Shown here: in pieces, positions 22,837-30,936 of the stretch
How the letters are laid out: each line of letters begins with the position of its first letter
Position numbering within the stretch: position 1 is the first letter of the stretch
Assembly: GCA_014729495.1 (NCBI GenBank)
Contig: WJJV01000094.1
Location: forward strand, 1 to 36,975
Direction of reading: 5' to 3'
DNA length: 36,975 bases
From: Candidatus Woesearchaeota archaeon
Lineage (GTDB): Archaea > Nanobdellota > Nanobdellia > Woesearchaeales > UBA12501
The notes under the pieces: generated by a model
What the model saw: the letters and a program-made list of their open reading frames with translations, nothing else
Database searches by the model: none
Told to the model about the DNA's origin: nothing
Program-made: the position numbers and the translations under genes

Positions 22837-22977
22837 ATGAAATTCAACTACATGAAGATAAGGAACAATGTCTTCACATGGAGACAGATAGAGAGAAAAG
22901 ATGGAATGACATTCATGAGGGCCAAGAGCAGGCCGTTCATCTCAATCAGGGAGGCTGGTCTGAGTGGACATGCATGA
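22837..22977 (+). CDS. 46-aa basic miniprotein (absent from ORF track)
   Basis: ATG 22837 follows a GAGGGATAAT ribosome binding site and opens a 46-codon frame ending at TGA 22975-22977. The product is basic and aromatic (FNYMKIRNNVFTWRQIERK ... RPFISIREAGLSG). The stop overlaps the beginning of the next gene in another frame, a coupling arrangement. Function is unknown. The strong ribosome binding site and overlap are the main support. Confidence 0.5.
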   Translation: MKFNYMKIRNNVFTWRQIERKDGMTFMRAKSRPFISIREAGLSGHA

Positions 22978-23374
22978 ATCAGGTCATTATGATATTCCCA
23001 GCAGTTTTGACCTGGGACTTATGAAATCTCCATTAGGTTTTGCTCTAAGCAGTCATGATACTCAGAAGGATTTGTATCATAGATGTGTCACTAAGGCAGA
23101 TGAAGAAGGGATTCAGGGCCATGAAAGGATGGTATTACAGCTTTCTGCAGCTGTTATTAACAATACTGCAGTTTATGATGATGCGCAATCAAGAATGACG
23201 CAGAGAAAGTCAACTCTTGGGAAAGCAGGCCAGGAATTCTTTTATAGTGTTCTTGAGAGGGTTGCCCATGGAGACCTCAGAGGGCTGCCTGAAGCTGTTG
23301 CAGGCATACTTGAAGAACAGGTCTTCTCTGAAAGAGGGCATTATGTTCCGCAGGATTCACAGTATCTTATGTGA
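22970..23374 (+). CDS. Orphan soluble protein
   Basis: The track begins at GTG 22964; the ATG two codons later (22970) is equally possible and gives 134 aa. The frame overlaps the end of the 46-aa gene. The sequence is soluble and mostly helical, with His-rich beginnings (MHESGHYD; SSHDTQKDLYHR). I recognise no family. It may act with the neighbouring orphans, with which it shares orientation. Confidence 0.6.
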   Translation: MHESGHYDIPSSFDLGLMKSPLGFALSSHDTQKDLYHRCVTKADEEGIQGHERMVLQLSAAVINNTAVYDDAQSRMTQRKSTLGKAGQEFFYSVLERVAHGDLRGLPEAVAGILEEQVFSERGHYVPQDSQYLM

Positions 23375-23397
23375 TCCCATATATGTAAAAACGATAA

Positions 23398-23406
23398 ATT
23401 TAAATA
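23398..23406 (+). promoter_or_regulatory. TATA box for the 23474 gene
   Basis: ATTTAAATA precedes a leader of roughly 45 nt ending in AGAGGATACT, a good ribosome binding site for ATG 23474. Confidence 0.55.
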
Positions 23407-23473
23407 CTACTCTATTTTCTTTAGATAACAATAATCAGAGGGTTTGGTTGGGTAACAGAAAAAAGAGGATACT

Positions 23474-24700
23474 ATGACCACACCCCAACAAGAACCGCAA
23501 AGCATGGATTTCAAGGGATTCAACCCTCATTTTGATCTAGGATTTCTGGCAGAACACGCTGTCAAAGCAGGAATGAAACAGCAACATTCTTTTGTGCCTA
23601 TGGTGAGTGTTCCTCAGCTTCAGGACATTGCTGATAAGACACTTGACAAAGCTATTGACGGATTCTCTGTAAGATATGATGATGCACTTGAGTTTGCTGC
23701 TGAAAGTGATTCAGAGACCCAGCCTGTCTCTGTGATGATAGAAGGATCAGAGGACATGTATCATGTCTCTGTGGCTGTGGACATGAACAGGATAAACGGA
23801 GATTTTGAAGATCAGGCAAGACAGTTCTTCTCAATAGGCAGTTATGTATCTGAGATTGTCTCAGCTGTGCTGACTGGAGCGCATTACGCAGATATCAATT
23901 CCTTGTTCAATCCTCAGCTTGGAAGGACAGTAGCTGAGATAATGGAAAGAAACTCCAGGCTTGCGAATCCTGATGACCGGATACTACATGTAGACCTTGT
24001 AGGGTCAGAGGAGAAGATATTCCTTGCTGTGTACAATCCAGGAAAAGAGCACAAATCCCTGGATGTTCCTGACCTTGAGGTGCTTGCAGAGCCAGGTTAT
24101 TCTGTTCCTGATGGAGCTTATTCAATAGAATTCAGGCAGTATCTTATTGATCAGGCTATCGACAGGCCGCAGGAAGATAGCAAAGCCATAGTAGGGTCAC
24201 TGCTCACAAACCTTGATGTGAACTATGCAATGGCAGACTGCTATGAAAGAGGAGGGTACTGGGGCGCAGCAGCCAGACAGCTCAATTCATGGTGTGATTA
24301 CACAGATGAAGTATCCAATGAATTCTGGCATATGATGGATAACCAGGCTATCGAAAGCATCCATTCTCTGATTATAGAAGCAAGAGACATCTCAAGGCTA
24401 TACATGGCTATAGAGCTCGCCAGAACATCAAGGGATGCGAAAAAAGCACTCGGTATGGGCTGTCAAGATCAAGAGAGTCTTATAGATAATGCAGGTTCCT
24501 TGCTGGTCTATTGTAAGCAGAGTTTCTCATTGTATAAAGAGAGAGTCAACCATGAGCATGCAGACCTGACAGCATCGCTTGAGGACATCTCAATGATACA
24601 ATCTGCTATGAACATGCCTGTTGTTGCAAAGAGGGATCATGCAGCACTGCCTAGCGCTGAGAAAACAGAGGGGGAAGATTTTACAGCATATATTCCCTAG
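23474..24700 (+). CDS. Orphan 408-aa soluble protein
   Basis: An acidic protein with no signal or membrane helix. The N-terminal half mixes strands and helices (PVSVMIEGSEDMYHVSVAVDMN; RILHVDLVGSEEKIFLAVYNPGK). The C-terminal half is all-helical with repeat-like features (YAMADCYERGGYWGAAARQL). The opening resembles that of the 134-aa gene upstream (FNPHFDLGFLAEHAVKAG versus SSFDLGLMKSPLG), so the two may be distantly related. No catalytic motif is recognised. The stop overlaps the stop of the convergent membrane protein gene by 4 bp. Confidence 0.68.
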   Translation: MTTPQQEPQSMDFKGFNPHFDLGFLAEHAVKAGMKQQHSFVPMVSVPQLQDIADKTLDKAIDGFSVRYDDALEFAAESDSETQPVSVMIEGSEDMYHVSVAVDMNRINGDFEDQARQFFSIGSYVSEIVSAVLTGAHYADINSLFNPQLGRTVAEIMERNSRLANPDDRILHVDLVGSEEKIFLAVYNPGKEHKSLDVPDLEVLAEPGYSVPDGAYSIEFRQYLIDQAIDRPQEDSKAIVGSLLTNLDVNYAMADCYERGGYWGAAARQLNSWCDYTDEVSNEFWHMMDNQAIESIHSLIIEARDISRLYMAIELARTSRDAKKALGMGCQDQESLIDNAGSLLVYCKQSFSLYKERVNHEHADLTASLEDISMIQSAMNMPVVAKRDHAALPSAEKTEGEDFTAYIP

Positions 24701-26184
24701 ACCTCTTTCTTATGAAGACTGTAGAGCGCGATATAGATGAAGTATATTCCTCCTATTGAATAGAAAAGCATTGTAGCAGCGAGGAATATCAAAAAATAGA
24801 ATTTTGCCAGTGCAGGTATGCCATTGAAAAGAGCATTGATATAGAATGCCACTATATCAAAGGAGAAGAGATAGATGTAATATCCAAAGAACATTGCTAC
24901 CAATGAGAATATTATATATTTCAGGCACCTTCTTAAGACATGCATATAGGTCAGCGCAAATGCAGTCATTCCTGCAGCAATGGCGATCATTGTGTACAGC
25001 TGGATATTCTGCATACCCAGGCTGGTTGTTATGATATCCACTCCAGCAATCCTCTCTATGAGTATCCTCTTCATGCTGAACACAGGATTCATAAGCAGAT
25101 ATGCGATTGAAGAGAAGAAAAGGAAGTATGCTATCCTTGGAATGCCCTTTCTTTCTCCTGAGTAAAGCTCATACCATATGAATGCAGGGCCAATGAAGAG
25201 GAACAAGGCAGCAAGTACATTGAACAGATATCCTATAATTACAAGAGCCTTTGCCAGGCCTGCCTGGACAGATGCCAGAGATGCTGAGGCAAGGGTGATT
25301 ATTGTCTCATGCCCTGCTCCCAGCGCAGTGAAATAGCTTATCTCCTTGCCTGTTATGTAAGGCAGTATGAATATGCCTGCGTCTGTGATGAGATGGAGAA
25401 CGAGGATGCCTGATACAGCTATCATTATTGTGTCCTTTGAATGGAACAGCCTGATCGCATTCCTGTAGAAATCGCTTCCTACATTTCCAACTTTGTAGAC
25501 AAAGTTCTCTGCATCAAATTTCCTGGAGTATTTTATGAAGAAAAAGAAGTAGAAGAATATTGCCAGTACAAGTATCGAGCTGTCTATTGCCCAGGCTAGC
25601 CATTCCATAATGAGGTTGAAAACAACTATAAAGAAGGTCACAAAGATAAGGAATGATGTTATGGTTCTCCCTATCCTCTGGCCAATGCCTTCAGACATAC
25701 CTTCAGAGTGTATCATGGCCATGATGCTTGGAGCCTTGATATCAACATTCAGGAACAGGTTGAAGCAGGCCACAATGATAAGGAGTATGGCTCCAATGTA
25801 GAATGTTATGATCTCAAATGCAAGGGCATGGTCAAGTATGAAGATATAGAGTGGCATGAGGAATGATCCTTCCAGAGATCCTATAGCATCAACTGCTGTC
25901 TTTGAAAAGACAATAAAATTCTTCATGATGATGAGGAAGTAAGCCAGTATCAGCAGGGTATCAATGAGCTTGTCCTTATAGCCGAATATTATCTCTGTGA
26001 GATCAGCCTTGTAGAGCAGATAACCAAGAGCAACCCAGGATATTATCTTCTTAAGATAGTCAAGGTCATGAGGAAGCAGTCCTGCGAACTCAAGGATGTT
26101 CAGTGCTATGAGGAATAAAAGAAGTATCTCGCCTGCTCCGAACTCAAGCTTTTTCTCTACCTCTTTTATGGCCTCGCCGTCCAT
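24697..26184 (-). CDS. Polytopic membrane protein, about 12-14 helices, unknown function
   Basis: About 495 aa from ATG 26184; the track starts two codons earlier at TTG 26190. A TATA box (TTTATTAA, minus) centred 28 bp upstream supports 26184. The protein is almost entirely hydrophobic helices with short loops, and a short charged N-terminus (GEAIKEVEKKLEF). One longer loop is near residue 165-180 (HSEGMSEGIGQRIGRT). It has no transporter signature that I recognise, and length and topology would fit a permease or a scaffold. Repeat R3 lies directly upstream. Confidence 0.7.
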   Translation of the reverse strand: MDGEAIKEVEKKLEFGAGEILLLFLIALNILEFAGLLPHDLDYLKKIISWVALGYLLYKADLTEIIFGYKDKLIDTLLILAYFLIIMKNFIVFSKTAVDAIGSLEGSFLMPLYIFILDHALAFEIITFYIGAILLIIVACFNLFLNVDIKAPSIMAMIHSEGMSEGIGQRIGRTITSFLIFVTFFIVVFNLIMEWLAWAIDSSILVLAIFFYFFFFIKYSRKFDAENFVYKVGNVGSDFYRNAIRLFHSKDTIMIAVSGILVLHLITDAGIFILPYITGKEISYFTALGAGHETIITLASASLASVQAGLAKALVIIGYLFNVLAALFLFIGPAFIWYELYSGERKGIPRIAYFLFFSSIAYLLMNPVFSMKRILIERIAGVDIITTSLGMQNIQLYTMIAIAAGMTAFALTYMHVLRRCLKYIIFSLVAMFFGYYIYLFSFDIVAFYINALFNGIPALAKFYFLIFLAATMLFYSIGGIYFIYIALYSLHKKEV

Positions 26185-26208
26185 AAGCAAATATGAAATC
26201 TTTTCTGT

Positions 26209-26216
26209 TAATAAAT
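26209..26216 (-). promoter_or_regulatory. TATA box of the polytopic membrane protein gene
   Basis: Minus-strand TTTATTAA is centred about 28 bp before ATG 26184, predicting a leaderless transcript. Confidence 0.5.
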
Positions 26217-26415
26217 CTTATGGTGATTATTTGTATTTTCATTAAACATCTGCAGCAACAGAAAATCATAGATTGTTCATGAATTCTGAACATAGTGAAG
26301 AATTCTGAACTAGAGAAATCAGATTGATTTCTCGTTTTCTTAGTTGCAAAAGCTCCGCATTTGCAACAACAATATTGCCGGCAGACGGCCAAAAAGGAGA
26401 TTCTATAAATTATAA

Positions 26416-26540
26416 GGCAGCAACAACAATGGACTCATACACGGTCAAATTGCTTCGCAATTTGCCCTACTCGTAAAGGGAAAACCAGAACTGCGTAACT
26501 GGTTTTCCCTCTACACTCAGTATTCGTCCTTGTTGCTGCC
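26416..26540 (+). repeat. 125-bp core of R3
   Basis: It is bounded by GGCAGCAACAA and TTGTTGCTGCC. Internal hairpins are CAAATTGC-TTC-GCAATTTG and AGGGAAAACCAG...CTGGTTTTCCCT. It is near-identical to the reverse complement of 78-203. Confidence 0.87.
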
Positions 26541-26565
26541 TAACAGAGCCCAAAGTTGAGCGCCA

Positions 26566-26604
26566 CCTCTCCGACATAGAGATAACAGCACCGTATCGGA
26601 GAGG
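26566..26604 (+). repeat. 39-nt stem-loop unit 1 of R3
   Basis: CCTCTCCGA pairs with TCGGAGAGG. It is nearly identical to the R1 unit, differing only in the loop. Confidence 0.88.
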
Positions 26605-26649
26605 CCAGGAAGAAAAAGCGCAAAGTAATTCTACTTAAAGCATTAGCCA

Positions 26650-26688
26650 CCTCGCCAATATCACAAGAGCAACGTCTTTATGGCAATG
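26650..26688 (+). repeat. 39-nt stem-loop unit 2 of R3 (decayed)
   Basis: CCTCGCCAAT keeps only a GCCA/TGGC pairing with its right arm. The loop retains AGCAACGTCTT and the 39-nt span. Confidence 0.65.
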
Positions 26689-26712
26689 CCAGGATCACCT
26701 TCTAAAACCAAT

Positions 26713-26720
26713 AAATTTAT
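26713..26720 (+). promoter_or_regulatory. TATA box of the CYTH gene, inside the R3 end
   Basis: AAATTTAT lies about 30 bp before ATG 26746, so the transcript is probably leaderless. It sits just before the ATCAAGAGCTGA terminus of R3. Confidence 0.5.
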
Positions 26721-26745
26721 CAAGAGCTGATTCTTATCATATATC

Positions 26746-27300
26746 ATGATAGAAGTAGAGATAAAAGCAAGAATCAAAGATATTAGAGCTATCAAAACCC
26801 AGTTAGATCAGCTAGGTGCTGAGCGCATCAAGACTTTGAAACAGGTAGACAAAGTTCTTCTTCATCCTGATTTTCTGGATCATGAGGGCAAAGTGATTGA
26901 AGGTGGAGTTGTTTCCAGAATAAGGACTGTTGATGGCAGGCACTGCTTTGAGATGAAAGAGATCAGAAGAAAAGCAGGAGGAATTGAGATCAAGTCTGAT
27001 GTCTCTTCTCCTGAAGCAGTTGTGGCAATCCTTGAGAAGCTCGGCTTCAGGGAGGAATTCACTGTCAGGAAACAGAGGACAAAATATACATACAATGGAT
27101 TCACTATCGCTCTTGATGATGTTGATACTCTTGGCCACTTTATTGAGATTGAAAAGATACTTGACAACAAGGACAGTGAAGAGTCTGTCATGCAGGCCTG
27201 CCGGGAACTATTGGAAGCTATAACAAAAGATTATGAGATTGAAGACCAGAAATATGGTGATCTGATAATTGAGAAAATGAATGAAGCATCAAAAAAATAA
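26746..27300 (+). CDS. CYTH-domain protein, class IV adenylate cyclase/triphosphatase-like
   Basis: A 184-aa protein of the CYTH superfamily, whose tunnel fold binds triphosphates and metal. The ExExK signature is EVEIKAR at residues 3-9. Other charged blocks typical of the tunnel are SRIRTVDGRHCFEMKEIRR, VRKQRTKYTYNGFTIALDDV and GHFIEIEKIL. Archaeal members are annotated as CyaB-type adenylate cyclase or thiamine/inorganic triphosphatase, and activity cannot be decided from sequence. The gene begins immediately after repeat R3. Confidence 0.88.
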   Translation: MIEVEIKARIKDIRAIKTQLDQLGAERIKTLKQVDKVLLHPDFLDHEGKVIEGGVVSRIRTVDGRHCFEMKEIRRKAGGIEIKSDVSSPEAVVAILEKLGFREEFTVRKQRTKYTYNGFTIALDDVDTLGHFIEIEKILDNKDSEESVMQACRELLEAITKDYEIEDQKYGDLIIEKMNEASKK

Positions 27301-27303
27301 TTC

Positions 27304-27468
27304 TCACAAGAACACAGCAGCTATAAGGAACCCGATTATTATCCCTATCAGCAGGCCTGTTATGAGCTCCTTTGTTCCGTAGTGGATATCCTGCTCTATC
27401 TTCCTGAGCTCAGCAAGCTCTTTCTTCTCCATGCCTTCCAGCTCTTTCATCGCGCTTTTCTTGGCCAT
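27304..27468 (-). CDS. 54-aa single-helix membrane protein (absent from ORF track)
   Basis: ATG 27468 follows GGAGGGATTAG. The frame encodes a charged coiled-coil start (MKELEGMEKKELAELRKIEQ) and a C-terminal membrane helix (LITGLLIGIIIGFLIAAVFL). It begins immediately after the stop of the upstream 86-aa gene, so the two form an operon. Confidence 0.65.
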   Translation of the reverse strand: MAKKSAMKELEGMEKKELAELRKIEQDIHYGTKELITGLLIGIIIGFLIAAVFL

Positions 27469-27729
27469 CTAATCCCTCCTTATCCTTCCAGGAATAGCTT
27501 CCTTGATCTCGATCTTCCCCAGCTCCCAGAGCACGGCTCCAACACCATAGAACAATGGGAAAAGTATGAACTCCTTTCCCTTGAGGAAGTACTCAGTTGA
27601 CTGCCTCAGCAATGGCCTGCCTATAGCACCCATCAGGGTCAGGTAGATGCCAATGCCTATGCATGTCGCAGCAAGAAATATGAACAACAGGCCCATGATT
27701 TCATGCCTTCTAAGATTGTGCTGTACCAT
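27469..27729 (-). CDS. Small membrane protein, two helices
   Basis: About 86 aa from ATG 27729. The track start at 27747 is less likely because a TATA box at 27754-27761 is centred 28 bp before 27729. Two hydrophobic segments (GLLFIFLAATCIGIGIYLTL; EFILFPLFYGVGAVLWEL) flank a basic loop. The end is basic (PGRIRRD). Function is unknown. The next gene starts without a gap. Confidence 0.6.
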   Translation of the reverse strand: MVQHNLRRHEIMGLLFIFLAATCIGIGIYLTLMGAIGRPLLRQSTEYFLKGKEFILFPLFYGVGAVLWELGKIEIKEAIPGRIRRD

Positions 27730-27753
27730 AATAGCACAGTTGGCCAATGTATG

Positions 27754-27761
27754 TATTTAAA
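27754..27761 (-). promoter_or_regulatory. TATA box of the two-gene membrane protein operon
   Basis: Minus-strand TTTAAATA is centred about 28 bp before ATG 27729. Confidence 0.55.
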
Positions 27762-27770
27762 GATTGTTAA

Positions 27771-28655
27771 TCATTGCTGGGTAGTGTTTGGGTCTTTCAA
27801 GGCCTTTCTGCTGAATTTCAGCTTCTTTCTTTTTACAGCCTCAGGTTCTTCAAGATAATTCTCTTTGGATAAAACACTCCTGCCTAGCTTGTTCTCAATG
27901 TTCTTCCTGGTGTCGCCTGCAATATCCCCGCCATCTTTTGCATCTTCTTTGAGTTCTGGAATGTTCAGTGAATCTCTGTCTCTTGTGAATCTTGTTGTTG
28001 CAGCCTCGCCAAGCATTGTGAGGATAAGCTCCATGTCATCCATATGATCCCTCAGGTTATGCTGTTCAAGGCTCTTGAATCTCTTGTATTCATCCGGGTT
28101 CATGCCAAATGCTGCCTGAGAGATCTCAGCTGTCAGTATGGAATAATCCTTCCTGCTCTTTGCACCTCTATTCTTCCACTCATCTGTGAGCTCGTCCCTT
28201 ATGGCGATGCCTCTTATCCTCTTCTCAATCCATTGGTCAGAATAGCCCTTCTTTCTGTATAATTCTTTCATGCGTTTCTGGGCAAGCTCAGGATCCTCTA
28301 TCTCCTGCACTCTCTCGTAGCCGATTTTGGCAAGCCATAGCTTGAATGGCTCTGCTTTTTTTGAGGGTATTGACTGCACTATCCTGAACAGGGCTTCTGT
28401 ATTGGCAGCATCTGTATTGTAATATTTGCCATCTGAAGCAAGCAATTTCAGTTGGTTACATTTTGTAACCACCCCACTACTTTCTTGTTTTAACCTGTGC
28501 TTGAGGACTTTCCAGTAATTTCTTGCATCTTCACTGTCAGTTAGAGCTGCCACCACATCAACTACAGAAAAATACCACTCATCCTTATACCATACTCTTC
28601 TAATGCGTTTTCCCTCAAACACAGCCAATGCCTTTTCTGGATGTTCTGTTTCCAT
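27771..28655 (-). CDS. Bro-N/antirepressor-like DNA-damage-type protein
   Basis: 294 aa from ATG 28655. The track start at 28829 is rejected because a TATA box (ATTTAAAT) lies 25 bp before 28655. The N-terminal 110 residues read as a Bro-N domain: KRIRRVWYKDEWYFSVVDVVAALTDS, then YWKVLKHRL and ALFRIVQSIPSKKAEPFKLWL. The middle part (ERVQEIEDPELAQKRMKELY; DEWKNRG) is the region that follows Bro-N in many chromosomal homologues related to the phage antirepressor/DinD group. The tail is basic. Its role in cells is unclear. No phage genes surround it, so it is a stand-alone gene, possibly acquired. Confidence 0.8.
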   Translation of the reverse strand: METEHPEKALAVFEGKRIRRVWYKDEWYFSVVDVVAALTDSEDARNYWKVLKHRLKQESSGVVTKCNQLKLLASDGKYYNTDAANTEALFRIVQSIPSKKAEPFKLWLAKIGYERVQEIEDPELAQKRMKELYRKKGYSDQWIEKRIRGIAIRDELTDEWKNRGAKSRKDYSILTAEISQAAFGMNPDEYKRFKSLEQHNLRDHMDDMELILTMLGEAATTRFTRDRDSLNIPELKEDAKDGGDIAGDTRKNIENKLGRSVLSKENYLEEPEAVKRKKLKFSRKALKDPNTTQQ

Positions 28656-28676
28656 GAAGAAATGGGAGATCAGGAA

Positions 28677-28684
28677 ATTTAAAT
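28677..28684 (-). promoter_or_regulatory. TATA box of the Bro-N gene
   Basis: ATTTAAAT is centred about 25 bp before ATG 28655. Confidence 0.55.
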
Positions 28685-28852
28685 AACCTCTGTGCAGGCA
28701 TGTCCAGTGGGTTGTGGAAGAATTTGCGGATATTCTGGAAGAATTGTGTGGGTGGGGATTGAGAGGGAATATTCTTAAGAGGATTTGATAAATCTTGTAT
28801 CTCCAAAGAAGCAGAATAAATAGAACCAAAAAGATAAAACAGTGATAACCTC

Positions 28853-30265
28853 TTAGGATTTTCTCCTCTCAAAATACTCCTTGGCTGTCTCAACAAACTT
28901 CTCCTCGTCTGCTGTCTTTATCACAGCGCCTGCTGCAAACATATGGCCTCCGGCCTCTCCGCCTGCTTTCTCTGTTAGAGCCCGCGCAACTTCAGTGAGG
29001 TCAACCTCATTGTCCCGGCCGGCAACTCTCAATGATATCTTAGTGGTATTCTCTTTCTGCCTGGCCATTCCCATGACCAATGTGCCATCCTCAAACTCAT
29101 TTGACTTTGTGAGTATTGATGCCACAGTCCCTATCATAGAAGGTATTATCTGATCCTTGGCATCTATTATCACATAACCATTGCCTTTTGTGAGCAGGCC
29201 ATTCTCCTTGTTCTCCCTGAACCAATTCATTGCCTTGACTATCTCTTTCCTGTAGCCCTGCTGATGCTGGACAGCCTTCCTTTTCATGTCATCATCGCCT
29301 ATGCAGGCGCCTATGCCTAGAGATGCCTTCTCAAGCCTTCCGCATGCATTCAGCAGGGTGGCGAACTCTTTAGCATCCCTCAGAGGCGAGCCTGGCTTCT
29401 CTTTCTTAAGAACATAACTGCACCCTATCACATCATCAGGATTATTCTCCTCAACGCGCTTCATTATCACTCCTGCTATGAGCCTCTGCATCTCTTCGTC
29501 TGTGAGGTCTGCCATTGTCCTCCATGCATTGCCTTTCTTTGGATCAATGCCAAGCTGGCTCAGGAACTCAAACGCCCTGCTTTCATTACCTGACACTCCA
29601 GGTATGTAAGGGTCAGAGCAGTACTCAAGCACTTTATGGAGTGGTCTTGTCTGGAATCCGAAGACCCTCAAGCCTTCTTTCACCTCTATGAGGTTCTGGT
29701 TTATCGCATCATTGAGTATCTCATTGTTCAGCTTGAGAAATCCCTTGTTCTCCTGTATGTCTCCAATTGCTCCGACCACTGCTATATGAGCCATATCCTG
29801 ATTCCTCTCATCAAGCTCCTTGGCAAAAAGATATACTACTCCAGAACCGCTGATCTCATCTCCGCCGTCTATATCATAGATATGAGGATTGACAAAAACA
29901 AAATCATCGTTTGCACCCTGATCATCATATGCTGGGTCAATATCGTGATGGTCAAGCACAAATACATTCTTTCCTGCAAGATTCTTCTTTATGTCTGTGA
30001 GAGATCCGCTTCCAAGATCAGTGAAGATATATGTGCTGCCACTGTCACTCATTATCTCATGAAGTATGTCTGCGTTTATCTGCTGGACTATGGATATAGA
30101 ATACTTGAGATTCATCCGGTCAAGAGCCTTTATCAGAATGGAGATTGCGCTAATGCCATCTGCATCAAGATGACTGACAATCTTTATGGACTCATTCTTG
30201 TTGAGGGTCTTGAATCTTTCAGCAGCTTTCTTGACGCTGCTCTTGAAGAGTTCGTAATTGTCCAT
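28853..30265 (-). CDS. DHH-family phosphoesterase, archaeal RecJ-like nuclease
   Basis: A 470-aa protein with DHH and DHHA1 domains. Motif I is SHLDADGISA (31-40), motif II FTDLGSG, motif III VLDHHDID with DHH at 105-107, and motif IV VVGAIGD. The C-terminal DHHA1 domain has GGEAGGHMFAAGAVI near 435. This is the pattern of archaeal RecJ-like proteins, including GAN, a single-strand nuclease tied to the replisome through GINS. It follows the uS15 gene by 35 bp, a neighbourhood seen in many archaea, and is probably cotranscribed with it. Confidence 0.9.
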   Translation of the reverse strand: MDNYELFKSSVKKAAERFKTLNKNESIKIVSHLDADGISAISILIKALDRMNLKYSISIVQQINADILHEIMSDSGSTYIFTDLGSGSLTDIKKNLAGKNVFVLDHHDIDPAYDDQGANDDFVFVNPHIYDIDGGDEISGSGVVYLFAKELDERNQDMAHIAVVGAIGDIQENKGFLKLNNEILNDAINQNLIEVKEGLRVFGFQTRPLHKVLEYCSDPYIPGVSGNESRAFEFLSQLGIDPKKGNAWRTMADLTDEEMQRLIAGVIMKRVEENNPDDVIGCSYVLKKEKPGSPLRDAKEFATLLNACGRLEKASLGIGACIGDDDMKRKAVQHQQGYRKEIVKAMNWFRENKENGLLTKGNGYVIIDAKDQIIPSMIGTVASILTKSNEFEDGTLVMGMARQKENTTKISLRVAGRDNEVDLTEVARALTEKAGGEAGGHMFAAGAVIKTADEEKFVETAKEYFERRKS

Positions 30266-30300
30266 GAGTATGATTCATGACAATGGCAGTAATGCCATCA

Positions 30301-30756
30301 TCACTGCTCTGCATAGATCCTTAGGCTCTTTGCATCGAACTTCCAGTTCATAGGAAGGACTTTCTGCTCCTTGTAGTATTTTATGAGCCTTCTTATCTTG
30401 GATTCTGTGAGTTGCAGCCCTCTGAGAGCTGTCTTGTCAGATCTGTTCTCCTCAATGTGCTTCCTTATCTGGACTGACCTTCTTATGAGGTTGAGGAGGT
30501 CTTCTGGAATCTCTTTTGCAAGCCCTTTCTCCTTGACTATGTCTGTTATCTTCTTCTTTGTGATGAACTTTGAGTCAGGGATTCCATAAGTGTCCCTAAG
30601 GACAAGGCCTATCTCTGATGATGACTTGCCTTCTTTTGCGAGCTTCATTATCAGAAGCTCCACTTCCTTTGGCTTGTATCTTATCCATGTCCTTGACTTG
30701 TTGACAGGCTTATTTGATCCTGACTGTCCTTTTTTCCTTGAGTACATCCTTGCCAT
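30301..30756 (-). CDS. rps15: Small-subunit ribosomal protein uS15
   Basis: A 151-aa protein of the archaeal/eukaryal S13e-type uS15 family. The N-terminal extension (MARMYSRKKGQSGSNKP) and WIRYKPKEVELLIMKLAKEG precede the core (ALRGLQLTESKIRRLIKYYK) that binds 16S rRNA helix 22. Length is standard for archaea. It precedes the RecJ-like gene in a probable operon. Confidence 0.95.
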   Translation of the reverse strand: MARMYSRKKGQSGSNKPVNKSRTWIRYKPKEVELLIMKLAKEGKSSSEIGLVLRDTYGIPDSKFITKKKITDIVKEKGLAKEIPEDLLNLIRRSVQIRKHIEENRSDKTALRGLQLTESKIRRLIKYYKEQKVLPMNWKFDAKSLRIYAEQ

Positions 30757-30904
30757 TCTATTGTTCCTCCAGGAGAATAAGATTTTTATGATCTCTCATC
30801 TCCAGCATAAGCAAGCCCTTAGACCGGCTTATCCATTGATATCATATATTGGCAGCCTACTTATTTATAAATGTTGTGGTGAAAAAACCAGAAGATTTAC
30901 GCAA

Positions 30905-30913
30905 TATTTATAT
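30905..30913 (+). promoter_or_regulatory. TATA box for the 50-aa membrane protein
   Basis: ATTTATATA is centred about 28 bp before ATG 30937. Confidence 0.5.
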
Positions 30914-30936
30914 ATTCTCAGCACTATATATGATGT

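Larger units (their letters stand above)
26255..26731 (+). repeat. Hairpin-rich composite repeat, copy R3
   Basis: About 480 bp with no gene. It has the same order as R1: GCAGCAACAGAAAATC block, hairpin GTTGCAAA...TTTGCAAC, GGCAGACGGCCAAAAAGG, core 26416-26540, two 39-nt stem-loops, and the 3' end ATCAAGAGCTGA shared with R2. Relative to R2, a block of roughly 60 bp containing GAGAAATCA-GAT-TGATTTCTC is inserted inside the AGAAAATC / TTTTCT hairpin. The 3' part overlaps the promoter of the CYTH gene. Confidence 0.85.

Noticed and set aside
29636-30280. 214-aa plus-strand ORF opposite the RecJ-like gene
   Set aside because: It is antisense to conserved DHH motifs, with no start signals and no recognisable domain.
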